Shown piece after piece: positions 1 through 8,638 of a DNA stretch of 64,000 nt. A model generated the notes under the pieces. It saw only the letters and a list, made by a program, of their open reading frames with translations, was not told the origin of the DNA and ran no database searches. This DNA comes from Kurthia senegalensis. GTDB lineage: Bacteria > Bacillota > Bacilli > Bacillales_A > Planococcaceae. Position numbers and translations under genes: made by a program. The stretch's first letter is position 1; every line of letters starts with the position of its first letter. The DNA lies in NCBI RefSeq assembly GCF_000285595.1, contig NZ_HE611064.1, positions 448,993 through 512,992 of the forward strand. The letters are read 5' to 3'.

Positions 1-680
1 CGCCCTTCTTTAAATAATGTAATCATTTTTTGCATATCGTCCCCGACAACATGTGCCGCCACAGAAATAACACCGTGTCCGCCGACTGCTAAAAGTGGTA
101 ACGTAATGCCATCATCTCCGCTATACACTTTAAAGTCATCCGATGTTGAAGCAAGAATTTCTGTCATTTGATCTAAGTTACCACTCGCTTCTTTTACGAT
201 TTGGATATTTGGAATTTGCGCTAATTTCGCAACAGTTTGAGGTTCGATATTAATGCCTGTACGACCCGGAATATTGTACAGCATAACCGGTACAGTAACA
301 GACTGCGCAATATCTTCAAAGTGTGCATAAATACCACGTTGATTCGGTTTATTGTAATACGGTGCTACGAGCATGACGCCGTCTACACCTGCAACTTCTG
401 CTTTTTGTGCCATAATTTTCGAGTAGTACGTTTCGTTATCCCCTACGCCGGCAATAACCGGTACACGACCATTGACGCGATCTACTGTATATTTTAAAAC
501 ATCTAGTTTTTCTTCTGTTGATAACGTTGGTACTTCCCCTGTCGTACCTAACACGACAATCGTATCTGTTCCAGTCGCAATTAAATGTTCAATCATCCCT
601 GCTAAATGTTTATAATCTACCATTGCCCCATCTTTCGTAAACGGTGTGACCATTGCTGTTCCAATATTACCTAAATCCAT
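1..680 (-). CDS. dapA: 4-hydroxy-tetrahydrodipicolinate synthase (3' end outside window)
   Basis: Catalyses condensation of pyruvate with aspartate semialdehyde, the first committed step of lysine and diaminopimelate synthesis in the cytoplasm. The visible 226 residues carry the family marks: GTTGE near residues 45-49 (the threonine pair of the proton relay), Tyr135 in LYNIPGR and the Schiff-base Lys163 in VKEASGN. The start at 680 is preferred over an upstream ATG at 689 because GGGAG sits about 9 nt before it but directly abuts the upstream one. It lies 20 nt after asd and is probably cotranscribed with it. In B. subtilis an aspartokinase gene (dapG) separates the two; here it is missing. 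The C-terminal part lies beyond base 1. Confidence 0.96.
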   Translation of the reverse strand, partial: MDLGNIGTAMVTPFTKDGAMVDYKHLAGMIEHLIATGTDTIVVLGTTGEVPTLSTEEKLDVLKYTVDRVNGRVPVIAGVGDNETYYSKIMAQKAEVAGVDGVMLVAPYYNKPNQRGIYAHFEDIAQSVTVPVMLYNIPGRTGINIEPQTVAKLAQIPNIQIVKEASGNLDQMTEILASTSDDFKVYSGDDGITLPLLAVGGHGVISVAAHVVGDDMQKMITLFKEG

Positions 681-700
681 CCTGTCCATCTCCCTAATTT

Positions 701-1744
701 TTATAGTAAGCCATCTTCGAGCATCGCTTCTGCAATTTGTACAGAATTCAATGCGGCACCTTTTAATAAATTATCTGATACGACCCATAAATGGAACCCT
801 CGATCATTGTTCAAATCTTTTCGGATACGACCGACAAATGTTTCACCTTTGCCTTCCGCTTCTAATGGTGTTGGATATTCTTGATTCGTTGGATCATCTT
901 GCAAGATGACGCCTGGCGCATTTTTTAACACTTCTTGAATGTCTGCGACAGTAAGACCTGATTGTGCAACTTCGATAAAGACAGATTCTGAATGCCCTGA
1001 TACGACCGGAACACGTACACAAGTAGCTGCGACTGATAAATCAGGCGCATGCATAATCTTTTTCGTTTCATTAATCATTTTCATTTCTTCATATGTGAAT
1101 CCATTGTCTGTAAACACATCAATTTGCGGTAAAACGTTACGAGCAATCGGGAAATGGCGTTTATCTCCTTTAACCGGTAAAATATTCGCCTCTACTTCTT
1201 TCCCTTTTTCCCATTGTATGCTTTGTTGATGCAGTTCTTCTACAGCATTTACACCAGAGCCTGATACGGCTTGATACGTCGACACGATGACATTTTCTAA
1301 TCCATACGCACGGCGAATCGGTTCGAGTGCGACCATCATTTGAATCGTTGAACAATTCGGATTCGCAATAATCCCTTTATGTGTTTGAATGTCTGCACGA
1401 TTCACTTCTGGTACGACAAGTGGTACTTCTGGATCCATGCGGTATGCTGATGTGTTATCAATTACGACAGCTCCACGCTTTGCTGCTTCTTTTGCAAGTG
1501 CAAGCGAAACGGAACCTCCTGCTGAAAATAAAGCAACATCTACTTCTTCGAACGCTTCAGGTGTTGCTTCTTCAATGACATAGGTAACCCCATTGAATGA
1601 TAACTCCTTGCCAGCAGAACGCTTAGATGCAAGCAACTTTAACTTTCCAACTGGAAACTTTCGCTTAGAAAGTTGCTCCATCATCTTCGTTCCTACGGCA
1701 CCTGTAGCACCGACTACTGCTACTGTTAATTGTTTCGTCATCAT
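701..1744 (-). CDS. asd: Aspartate-semialdehyde dehydrogenase
   Basis: Reduces aspartyl phosphate to aspartate semialdehyde with NADPH, feeding lysine, diaminopimelate, threonine and methionine synthesis. At 347 residues it has the usual length. The N-terminus shows the nucleotide-binding GATGAVG (residues 13-19), and the catalytic cysteine is Cys131 in ANPNCST. A GGGAG ribosome site precedes the ATG. It probably forms an operon with dapA, whose substrate it makes. Upstream stand the mlpA terminator and 139 nt that should hold its promoter; I could not pick a convincing -35/-10 pair there, only an imperfect palindrome at 1795-1808. Confidence 0.97.
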   Translation of the reverse strand: MMTKQLTVAVVGATGAVGTKMMEQLSKRKFPVGKLKLLASKRSAGKELSFNGVTYVIEEATPEAFEEVDVALFSAGGSVSLALAKEAAKRGAVVIDNTSAYRMDPEVPLVVPEVNRADIQTHKGIIANPNCSTIQMMVALEPIRRAYGLENVIVSTYQAVSGSGVNAVEELHQQSIQWEKGKEVEANILPVKGDKRHFPIARNVLPQIDVFTDNGFTYEEMKMINETKKIMHAPDLSVAATCVRVPVVSGHSESVFIEVAQSGLTVADIQEVLKNAPGVILQDDPTNQEYPTPLEAEGKGETFVGRIRKDLNNDRGFHLWVVSDNLLKGAALNSVQIAEAMLEDGLL

Positions 1745-1883
1745 TCATCTCTCCCTATATTTAAAACTATAATTTGCGTAATTGTAACATACTAACACAT
1801 AATTGTGTATAATAATTCGACTATTTTGTATATTACGTCATTTTAAGAGCGGATTCCCTCTCGTTCTAGTCGGATTTTCGAAT

Positions 1884-1916
1884 AAAAAAGAGCTTGCTTA
1901 AAAAAGCAAACTCTTT
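1884..1916 (-). terminator. Terminator after mlpA
   Basis: Read on the minus strand, AAAGAG-TTGCTT pairs with AAGCAA-CTCTTT (one mismatch) around a short T-rich loop and is followed by a T-run. It lies just after the mlpA stop and separates mlpA from asd. Confidence 0.8.
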
Positions 1917-1923
1917 GCATTTT

Positions 1924-3141
1924 TTATTTTCCACTCACGATGACTGATTTAGCATGTGGTTTTGAAAGGACACGTTCAATGACGCGCGCAACACTTTGTT
2001 CTGTCACGGCGTGTAATTCTTCTAAAGAACGTTCAATGCTACGATGCTCTCCGTACGTAAATTCATTTCGTGCATTACGATTCATATAATCAAAGCTCGT
2101 TTCTAATCCTAAAATTAGTCCGCTCTCTAACTGTACTTTTGCACGTTGAATTTCTTCTGCGGTCACACCGTGTTCAATCACTTCTTTGACAACGTCTAAA
2201 ATCGTTTGTTCCATTTTCGGAAGTTGCTTCATAGAAGTGCCACCATAAATCATCCATGCGCCTACATCTTCATACGATGAATAATACGAATATACGCTAT
2301 ACGCTAAGGCGTTTTCTTCACGTACTTTTTGGAATAAACGAGAAGACATAGAATCTCCGACGATGTTATTTAAAACGATTAAACTCAACATATCTGGATC
2401 CTTAATAGCAAAGCCTTCAAAACCGATTGCCAAATGCGCTTGTTCAATTGGCATTTGGCGACTTACCGCATTCGCATGGAATGCTGGTTTTTCATGTTGC
2501 ACACGAGGACGACCTTCATTCGTAAATTGATTGAATGCTTTCTCTACGTAGTCGACGAATGCTTCATCAATATTCCCAGCTAATGAAATCACGACTTCGT
2601 CCGGTGTATAGTTTTTAGCGATAAACGCTTCGATTTTTTCTTTCGTAAACGTTTGAAGCGTTTGTTCCGTCCCTAAAATAGGTGCTGCCATACGAGAGCC
2701 TTCAAACATCGTTTGCCATAAACGTTCGTCGACATTATCTTCTGGATCGTCTTCGCTCATTGCGATTTCTTCTAAGATGACTTGACGTTCTTTTTCAATA
2801 TCTTCTGCACGGAAAGCTGAATGGAAAAACAAATCGCTTAATAAATCGACCGTTTTTTTCGCTTCATAATCTAAACTTACCGCATAGTAGCACGTTTGAT
2901 CTTTAGATGTAAAAGCATTCGTTTGTGCACCTAAGCGGTCAAACTCTTCTGCGATTTGTTTAGATGTACGTGTTGCTGTTCCTTTGAACAACATATGCTC
3001 AATAAAATGCGTTAAGCCATTTTCTTCTGGCTTTTCATAACGTGAGCCGACATTTACAAAAATACCGACAGCAATAGAGCGCATATGGGGCATTGGTCCA
3101 TAAACGATTCGCAAACCGTTCGGGCATACTCTTTTTTTCAT
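1924..3141 (-). CDS. mlpA: M16 family zinc peptidase, MlpA type
   Basis: Inverzincin-type metallopeptidase of the insulinase/mitochondrial processing peptidase family. The inverted zinc motif HFIEH is at residues 45-49, and a downstream EExAMSEDDPED stretch supplies the third zinc-ligand region. The protein is 405 residues, close to the roughly 410 of B. subtilis MlpA. The start at 3141 was chosen because it follows AAGGAG at good spacing and gives the family-typical beginning MKKRVCPNG; the frame stays open 33 codons further upstream, but that stretch covers the pnpA terminator. Relatives often have a polysaccharide deacetylase gene (ylxY) between pnpA and mlpA; it is absent. The physiological substrate is not known from sequence. 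Confidence 0.93.
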   Translation of the reverse strand: MKKRVCPNGLRIVYGPMPHMRSIAVGIFVNVGSRYEKPEENGLTHFIEHMLFKGTATRTSKQIAEEFDRLGAQTNAFTSKDQTCYYAVSLDYEAKKTVDLLSDLFFHSAFRAEDIEKERQVILEEIAMSEDDPEDNVDERLWQTMFEGSRMAAPILGTEQTLQTFTKEKIEAFIAKNYTPDEVVISLAGNIDEAFVDYVEKAFNQFTNEGRPRVQHEKPAFHANAVSRQMPIEQAHLAIGFEGFAIKDPDMLSLIVLNNIVGDSMSSRLFQKVREENALAYSVYSYYSSYEDVGAWMIYGGTSMKQLPKMEQTILDVVKEVIEHGVTAEEIQRAKVQLESGLILGLETSFDYMNRNARNEFTYGEHRSIERSLEELHAVTEQSVARVIERVLSKPHAKSVIVSGK

Positions 3142-3176
3142 TTTTTCGATCTCCTTTTCACTTCTTCGACCACTAT

Positions 3177-3205
3177 AGCATACGCGAGCGTAAAAAAACT
3201 TCCAA
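3177..3205 (-). promoter_or_regulatory. Candidate sigma-A promoter for mlpA
   Basis: On the minus strand, TTGGAA (3200-3205) and TATGCT (3177-3182) are separated by 17 nt. The -35 box lies inside the 3' arm of the pnpA terminator, so the two signals overlap. Not tested. Confidence 0.5.
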
Positions 3206-3235
3206 AGAACTTTTTTCGCTCTTTGAAAGTTTTTA
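3192..3235 (-). terminator. Terminator after pnpA
   Basis: On the minus strand AAAAACTTTCAAAGA pairs with TTCTTTGGAAGTTTTT (one imperfect position) across a loop of about 10 nt, followed by T residues. It starts about 17 nt past the pnpA stop. Confidence 0.75.
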
Positions 3236-3252
3236 AACAACTAGCCATACGA

Positions 3253-5382
3253 TTATTTTGCTACTTGTTGGGCTGCTTCTCTTTCTTCAACGAGTACGAC
3301 ACGACGTGATAAGTTCACACGATGTTTCGCATCTACTTCGATACATTTCACTTTTAATTCATCTCCAACTTTCAACACATCTTCTACGTTGTCTGTGCGT
3401 TCTTCTTGGATTTCTGAAATATGAAGTAATCCATCTTTTCCTGGGAAAACTTCTAAAAAGGCACCGAATTTTTCAATACGTTTAACTTTACCGATAAAGT
3501 ATTCGCCAACTTGCGCTTCACGTACGATGGCTTCAATCATTTTACGAGCTTCTTCAATCATCGGTTGTTCAATAGATGAAATAAAAATCGTTCCATCTTG
3601 ATGCGTATCAATTTTTACGCCTGTCGCATCGATAATTTTATTAATTTGTTTACCGCCCGGTCCGATTACATCACGAACTTTTTCAGGTTTAATTTGCATT
3701 TTCTCGATTTTCGGTGCATACGTTCCGACTTGCTCACGTGGCGCGCTTAACGTGTTTAACATTGATTCTAAAATAATCATACGTCCACGTTTCGCTTGTG
3801 CTAATGCTTCTTCTAAAATTGCACGATTAATACCGTCGATTTTAATATCCATTTGAAGTGCCGTAACACCTTTTGCTGTACCTGCCACTTTGAAGTCCAT
3901 ATCACCAAGGTGATCTTCCATTCCTTGAATGTCTGTTAAAACCGAATAGTTATCACCTTTTTTCACAAGACCCATCGCAATACCTGCAACTGGTGCTTTC
4001 AATGGTACACCCGCATCCATCATGGCAAGACAAGAACCGCAAATAGACGCTTGAGAAGTCGAACCATTTGACTCAAGCACTTCAGACACACAACGAATTG
4101 TGTAAGGGAAATCTTCTTTATCTGGAAGAACAGCTAATAAAGCGCGTTCACCTAATGCTCCGTGACCGATTTCACGACGACCTGGACCTCTTAATGGACC
4201 GACATCTCCGACTGAGAATTGTGGAAAGTTATAATGGTGCATGAAGCGTTTACTTTCCTCTACGCCTAAACCGTCAATAATTTGTACTTCTGACAATGAA
4301 CCGAGTGTACAAACTGAAAGGACTTGCGTTTGACCACGTGTGAATAAACCTGAACCGTGTGCACGAGGTAATAAACCGACTTCTGATGAAAGAGGACGAA
4401 TTTCGTCTAATTGACGTCCGTCTGGGCGGATTTTCTCGTCTGTAATTAAACGACGCACTTCTGTTTTCACCATATGATCTAATATGCCGTGTACTTGTTT
4501 CAATTGTTCTTCTGCATCTTCCGCATCACCAATTTTTTCTTCGTATACAGCTAGCACTTCTGCTTTTACCGCTTCAATCGCTTCATCACGTGCATGTTTC
4601 TCATACGTTTGAATAGCGGCTACCATTTGTGCTTCGTATTGCTGTGTAATTTCGCATGCGACCGTCTCATCTAACTCATGTAATGTAACGTCCATTTTTT
4701 CTTTTCCACATTCCGCCGCGATCATTTCTTGGAAGGCAATCACTTTTTTTATTTCTTCATGTCCGAATAAAATCGCTTCAAGCATCGTTTCTTCTGGTAC
4801 TTCAAGCGCGCCAGCTTCCACCATGTTAATCGCATCTTTCGTTCCTGCGACCGTTAATTGAATCGTCGAATATTTTTCTTGTTCAACTGTTGGATTCACG
4901 ACAAATTCACCATTGATCATTCCGACTTGAACACCTGCAATCGGACCACCGAATGGAATGTCTGATACCATTAATGCTAAAGAAGAACCGAGCATCGCTG
5001 CCATTTCAGATGAACAATCTGGATCTGCTGACATGACCATTGAAATGACTTGTACTTCGTTTCGGAAGCCATCAGGGAATAAAGGACGGATTGGACGATC
5101 GATTAAACGAGAAGTTAAAATTGCTTTTTCTGACGAGCGTCCTTCACGTTTAATAAAGCCACCTGGAATTTTTCCTGCAGCATACATTTTCTCTTCATAG
5201 TTCACCGTTAATGGGAAGAAATCAGTTTGTTTCGCCTTTTTAGACGCTGTCGCATTGCTTAGAACAGCTGTTTCTCCGTAACGTACCATGACAGCACCGT
5301 TTGCTTGTTTGGCTAATTGGCCAACTTCAATTTGAAGCGGGCGACCAGCCCATTCATAGGTATACACCTTTTTTTCGCTCAT
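3253..5382 (-). CDS. pnpA: Polyribonucleotide nucleotidyltransferase (PNPase)
   Basis: 3'-5' phosphorolytic exoribonuclease that degrades and matures RNA as a trimer, part of the RNA degradosome network. The 709 residues contain two RNase PH-like domains (about 1-220 and 310-540, with the [10 protein letters not shown] active-site region), then a KH domain with [12 protein letters not shown] (from about residue 560) and a C-terminal S1 domain ([15 protein letters not shown]). Length is typical of Bacillales (about 705). It follows rpsO and its terminator, with a 130-nt leader in which no clear promoter stood out; PNPase leaders are often autoregulated in other bacteria. Confidence 0.98.
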   Translation of the reverse strand: MSEKKVYTYEWAGRPLQIEVGQLAKQANGAVMVRYGETAVLSNATASKKAKQTDFFPLTVNYEEKMYAAGKIPGGFIKREGRSSEKAILTSRLIDRPIRPLFPDGFRNEVQVISMVMSADPDCSSEMAAMLGSSLALMVSDIPFGGPIAGVQVGMINGEFVVNPTVEQEKYSTIQLTVAGTKDAINMVEAGALEVPEETMLEAILFGHEEIKKVIAFQEMIAAECGKEKMDVTLHELDETVACEITQQYEAQMVAAIQTYEKHARDEAIEAVKAEVLAVYEEKIGDAEDAEEQLKQVHGILDHMVKTEVRRLITDEKIRPDGRQLDEIRPLSSEVGLLPRAHGSGLFTRGQTQVLSVCTLGSLSEVQIIDGLGVEESKRFMHHYNFPQFSVGDVGPLRGPGRREIGHGALGERALLAVLPDKEDFPYTIRCVSEVLESNGSTSQASICGSCLAMMDAGVPLKAPVAGIAMGLVKKGDNYSVLTDIQGMEDHLGDMDFKVAGTAKGVTALQMDIKIDGINRAILEEALAQAKRGRMIILESMLNTLSAPREQVGTYAPKIEKMQIKPEKVRDVIGPGGKQINKIIDATGVKIDTHQDGTIFISSIEQPMIEEARKMIEAIVREAQVGEYFIGKVKRIEKFGAFLEVFPGKDGLLHISEIQEERTDNVEDVLKVGDELKVKCIEVDAKHRVNLSRRVVLVEEREAAQQVAK

Positions 5383-5514
5383 CGTAAAATGAACTCCCTT
5401 CTGCCATTCAATTGTTATGAATTTATGTTTTCGTAATACATTATTTTATCAAAGCCACATCGTTTTTAATACTCGAAACGAAGGATTTTATGAATTCTTA
5501 TCTATTTTAAGACA

Positions 5515-5543
5515 TAAAAAAAGCGGGGCAAGCCCGCTTTTTA
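5515..5543 (-). terminator. Terminator after rpsO
   Basis: On the minus strand a GC-rich stem GCGGG/CCCGC extended by A-T pairs encloses a short loop and runs into seven T residues. It starts about 15 nt past the rpsO stop. Confidence 0.9.
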
Positions 5544-5558
5544 TTGCTGAATTAAATT

Positions 5559-5828
5559 CTAGCGACGTAAACCTAATTTTTGAATAGTTTCGCGGTAACG
5601 AGTTACGTCGTTTTCGCGAAGATATTTTAATAAGTTACGACGACGACCTACCATTTTGAATAAGCCACGACGAGAGTGGTGGTCTTTTTTGTGTGTACGT
5701 AAGTGATCGTTTAATAAGTTAATTTCTGCAGTTAATACAGCGATTTGTACTTCTGGAGATCCAGTATCACTTTCGTGTGTGCGGAATTCCGCGATAATTT
5801 CGTTTTTACGTTCTTTTGTTAGAGCCAT
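5559..5828 (-). CDS. rpsO: Small ribosomal subunit protein uS15
   Basis: Primary 16S rRNA-binding protein that helps assemble the central domain of the 30S subunit. It is 89 residues, exactly the usual length, with the family blocks [27 protein letters not shown] and RNLLKYLR. It has a strong AGGAGGTG ribosome site. It is flanked by its own promoter (5935-5963) and terminator, so it is a single-gene unit. The roughly 100-nt leader is where S15 autoregulation acts in many bacteria, but I did not assign a structure to it. Confidence 0.98.
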   Translation of the reverse strand: MALTKERKNEIIAEFRTHESDTGSPEVQIAVLTAEINLLNDHLRTHKKDHHSRRGLFKMVGRRRNLLKYLRENDVTRYRETIQKLGLRR

Positions 5829-5934
5829 TGCTCTACACCTCCTGAGAATTATAAGTATCCCCGTTTACTGAGTTCATCGTTGGAGAATCGATTGACCAAG
5901 TTACGGTTCTTATGTGATTTAAATCACTTTTAAA

Positions 5935-5963
5935 ATCTTATCATATTCTATAGTTTGAATCAA
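5935..5963 (-). promoter_or_regulatory. Candidate sigma-A promoter for rpsO
   Basis: Minus strand TTGATT (5958-5963), a 17-nt spacer and TAAGAT (5935-5940), placed between the ribC stop and rpsO. It predicts a leader of about 100 nt. Confidence 0.6.
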
Positions 5964-5967
5964 CTAA

Positions 5968-6912
5968 TTACTTTAAGAAAAAGGCTTTACATTGCTGTTG
6001 GTCCGCTGTCAATTGTGCAATCAAACCGTCAACACCGTCAAATTTCTTCTCATCACGAATACGTTTATACCAGTCTACGACAACTTCTTCTCCGTAAATA
6101 TTATTTTCAAATTCAAAAATATTTACTTCAATCGTCAATTGTTTTTCATCTGGATTTTTAAATGTCGGTTTGTAGCCAATATTACACATACCTTCATACC
6201 ATTCATCTTGGACACGAATTTTTACAACGTACACACCATTTGCCGGGATAAATGTTCCTTCTGGCACTTGAATATTCGCTGTTGGGAACCCAATTTGACG
6301 TCCACGTTTATCACCATGAACGACAACGCCTGGCGTTTGATAAGGGCGTCCTAATAGTGATTGAACTTCTTCCATATCGCCTTCTTTTAAAAGACCTCGA
6401 ATACGTGTTGAACTCACTTTATCATCTCCATCTTCTAATTTTTCTACGACTTGTACAGAAACCGATGAACCACATAACACTTGCATAACGTCCATCGTAC
6501 CAGAGCCTCGACTACCAAATGTATAGTCGAATCCAGCTGTCACATGCTTGACGTTCAAATTTTTTATGAACAATTCATAAAATTTTTCTGGACTAAGCTT
6601 CGCAAAATCAGATGTAAAACGAACGACAAATAAAGTGTCCACTCCTAACTGTTCTAAAATTTCTACTTTTTGTTGAAGCGGTGTAATGTAAAAGATCGGA
6701 TCTTTACGTCCACCGAGTACGAGAGATGGATGTGGATCGAATGTCATGACAGCCAATTTCGTATTCGTTCGGTCTGCTACCTCTTTTGCTGCTTGAATTA
6801 CTTTTTGGTGTCCTCTATGTACCCCGTCAAAAAAACCAAGCGCAAGTGAATAAGGTCCATCCACTTCTTCAGGATGAATTTGGTGTGGGTACATCAATTG
6901 TATAACTTCCAT
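5968..6912 (-). CDS. ribC: Bifunctional riboflavin kinase / FAD synthetase
   Basis: Phosphorylates riboflavin to FMN and adenylylates FMN to FAD. The 314 residues match the B. subtilis enzyme in length. The N-terminal nucleotidyltransferase-like domain carries GFFDGVHRGHQ (about 27-37) and a SSTRIR motif. The C-terminal riboflavin kinase domain follows from about residue 185, with GRQIGFPTANI and NIGYKPTF. It follows truB by 25 nt and probably shares its promoter. The gene is also named ribF. Confidence 0.96.
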   Translation of the reverse strand: MEVIQLMYPHQIHPEEVDGPYSLALGFFDGVHRGHQKVIQAAKEVADRTNTKLAVMTFDPHPSLVLGGRKDPIFYITPLQQKVEILEQLGVDTLFVVRFTSDFAKLSPEKFYELFIKNLNVKHVTAGFDYTFGSRGSGTMDVMQVLCGSSVSVQVVEKLEDGDDKVSSTRIRGLLKEGDMEEVQSLLGRPYQTPGVVVHGDKRGRQIGFPTANIQVPEGTFIPANGVYVVKIRVQDEWYEGMCNIGYKPTFKNPDEKQLTIEVNIFEFENNIYGEEVVVDWYKRIRDEKKFDGVDGLIAQLTADQQQCKAFFLK

Positions 6913-6937
6913 CTCATTGCCTCCCTAATTCTTTATG

Positions 6938-7858
6938 TTATCTTTCAACTACTTTTGGGAATATTTTTTCTGGTTTCATTAAACCTTCTTTTGTCGGATG
7001 CTTCACATAAACAGCGACAGCTTTTCCACCATTCGTAAACACCATTTTATCTGCTTCTACAAGAAGCGGATGTACAGGGAATACGAGACCATTTTGGAAG
7101 TGAACTGCATGTTCCGGTGGCACTTCCTCGCATGGATATTCATTTAGAGCCGATTCGATTGGGCGAATAATCTCATCGATCGTCCCATCCTCCATATACG
7201 CTTTCAACTGTTCGAGCGTGACACAATTATCTTTCGTATACGTGCCTGAAACGGTACGCGTTAACTGTTCCATATGTGCAGGATAGCCTAAAATATCTCC
7301 AATTTGAACAGCGAGCGTACGAATATACGTCCCCTTACCACAACGAATGCGGACTTTAAACGCCACCGTTTCACCTTCAAATACGTCTTGTTCTTCTATT
7401 AAATCAATTGCATAAATCATCACTTCGCGGCTCGGACGTTCTACGGTTTTCCCAGCACGTGCATACTCATATAAACGACGACCATTTACTTTAACAGCGG
7501 AATACATAGGAGGCGTTTGTGTAATACGTCCCGTCAATTGCTCAAAAATAGCGAGTAGCTGTTTTTTCGTAAATGACTTAAATGTCGTATCTTCTAAAAC
7601 CGTTTCGCCTTCTGCATCTTCTGTCGTCGTAGAACGGCCGACTGAAATAACCGCTTCATACGTTTTTCCTGAATCGGTAATGTACTCAGCAATACGTGTC
7701 GCATTTCCTAAACAAATTGGTAGTACACCATTCACACTTGGATCTAACGTTCCTGTATGCCCTACTTTTTTCATTTTTAAAATATTGCGGACTTTGAAAA
7801 CACAGTCATGTGAAGTCATACCGCGTTCTTTCCACAATGGTAAAATTCCATGCATCAT
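6938..7858 (-). CDS. truB: tRNA pseudouridine(55) synthase
   Basis: Isomerises U55 of tRNA in the T-loop to pseudouridine. The catalytic aspartate is in GHTGTLDP (Asp39), and the 306-residue length is typical. The C-terminal part is PUA-like. The first of two adjacent ATGs is taken because AAGGAG lies 8 nt before it. It has its own candidate promoter (7892-7920) after the rbfA terminator and probably cotranscribes ribC. Confidence 0.96.
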   Translation of the reverse strand: MMHGILPLWKERGMTSHDCVFKVRNILKMKKVGHTGTLDPSVNGVLPICLGNATRIAEYITDSGKTYEAVISVGRSTTTEDAEGETVLEDTTFKSFTKKQLLAIFEQLTGRITQTPPMYSAVKVNGRRLYEYARAGKTVERPSREVMIYAIDLIEEQDVFEGETVAFKVRIRCGKGTYIRTLAVQIGDILGYPAHMEQLTRTVSGTYTKDNCVTLEQLKAYMEDGTIDEIIRPIESALNEYPCEEVPPEHAVHFQNGLVFPVHPLLVEADKMVFTNGGKAVAVYVKHPTKEGLMKPEKIFPKVVER

Positions 7859-7891
7859 AAAAAGTTCTCCTTTTATCTACTATTCTTATTA

Positions 7892-7920
7892 AGAATATCT
7901 TTTTATAGAAGGGTTTTCAA
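7892..7920 (-). promoter_or_regulatory. Candidate sigma-A promoter for truB-ribC
   Basis: Minus strand TTGAAA (7915-7920), a 17-nt spacer and TATTCT (7892-7897), between the rbfA terminator and truB. Confidence 0.55.
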
Positions 7921-7933
7921 CAAAAAGGTAAAG

Positions 7934-7971
7934 GAAAAAGGATTGCCTAATATCATATTAGACAATCCTTT
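7934..7971 (-). terminator. Terminator after rbfA
   Basis: On the minus strand AAAGGATTG-CTAAT pairs with ATTAG-CAATCCTTT (one internal mismatch or wobble), closed by a tiny loop and followed by T residues. It ends the nusA-infB-rbfA operon. Confidence 0.85.
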
Positions 7972-7981
7972 CATTTTATCC

Positions 7982-8350
7982 TTAGTAATCTTTTTCAGAC
8001 TCATGTAAATTACGTAATAATTGATCAATCTTATTACCGTATTCTGCTGAAGCATCAAATTGGAACAGAAGCTCTGGTGTAATGCGTAAACGAATACGTT
8101 TCGCAATTTCAGAACGAATAAAGCCTTTTGCTTTTTCAAGTCCTTTTAATGTTTCTTTCTTTTCATACTCTGTACCAAGACTCGTAATGTAAACTGTTGC
8201 GATTTGTAAATCACCTGTTACATCAACGTCTGTTACAGTAATGAAACCTACACGAGGATCTTTAAGTTTACGTCCGATAATGTCGCCAAGCTCTTTTTTC
8301 ATTTGCTCAGCAACGCGGTTTGCGCGTACTTGTGACATATCAGCTTTCAC
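7982..8350 (-). CDS. rbfA: 30S ribosome-binding factor A
   Basis: Late-stage 30S maturation factor with a KH-like fold, important at low temperature. It is 122 residues (family about 115-130), with the N-terminal [13 protein letters not shown] helix and the [14 protein letters not shown] strand-loop typical of RbfA. It is the last gene of the operon and follows ylxP by 9 nt. Confidence 0.95.
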   Translation of the reverse strand: MKADMSQVRANRVAEQMKKELGDIIGRKLKDPRVGFITVTDVDVTGDLQIATVYITSLGTEYEKKETLKGLEKAKGFIRSEIAKRIRLRITPELLFQFDASAEYGNKIDQLLRNLHESEKDY

Positions 8351-8359
8351 CTCTTCATT

Positions 8360-8638
8360 TTATAAATAATCTATGAATTCCTTCGTGCATTCCCACTCCG
8401 GATTCGTTTGTAAAAATTCGATAGCTCGGTCCAACTCTTTTTTTGCTGCCTTCGTAGAAGAAGCAACTACAACGAGTGCTAGCGTCGTTCTTTGCCATAA
8501 ATCTTGATGTTCGATTTCAGCAATCGAAACATTGTAGCGCTGTTTCGCACGCATCGTCATGCGTTGTAAAACAGCACGCTTTTCTTTTAATGAATGTACC
8601 TCAGGAATAAAAAATTCACATTCGGCATAAGCAATCAT
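8360..8638 (-). CDS. ylxP: YlxP family protein (DUF503)
   Basis: Small conserved protein of 92 residues with the family opening (CEFFIPEVHSLKEKRAVLQ) and the SIAEIEHQDLWQR block. It is found next to infB and rbfA across Firmicutes and is thought to act in ribosome assembly; the exact role is not readable from sequence. Its ATG overlaps the infB stop by one base (TAATG), so translation is coupled. Confidence 0.92.
   Translation of the reverse strand: MIAYAECEFFIPEVHSLKEKRAVLQRMTMRAKQRYNVSIAEIEHQDLWQRTTLALVVVASSTKAAKKELDRAIEFLQTNPEWECTKEFIDYL

Noticed and set aside
1745..1883. Lysine riboswitch ahead of asd
   Set aside because: The gap is under 140 nt and AT-rich, without the conserved multi-helix core.
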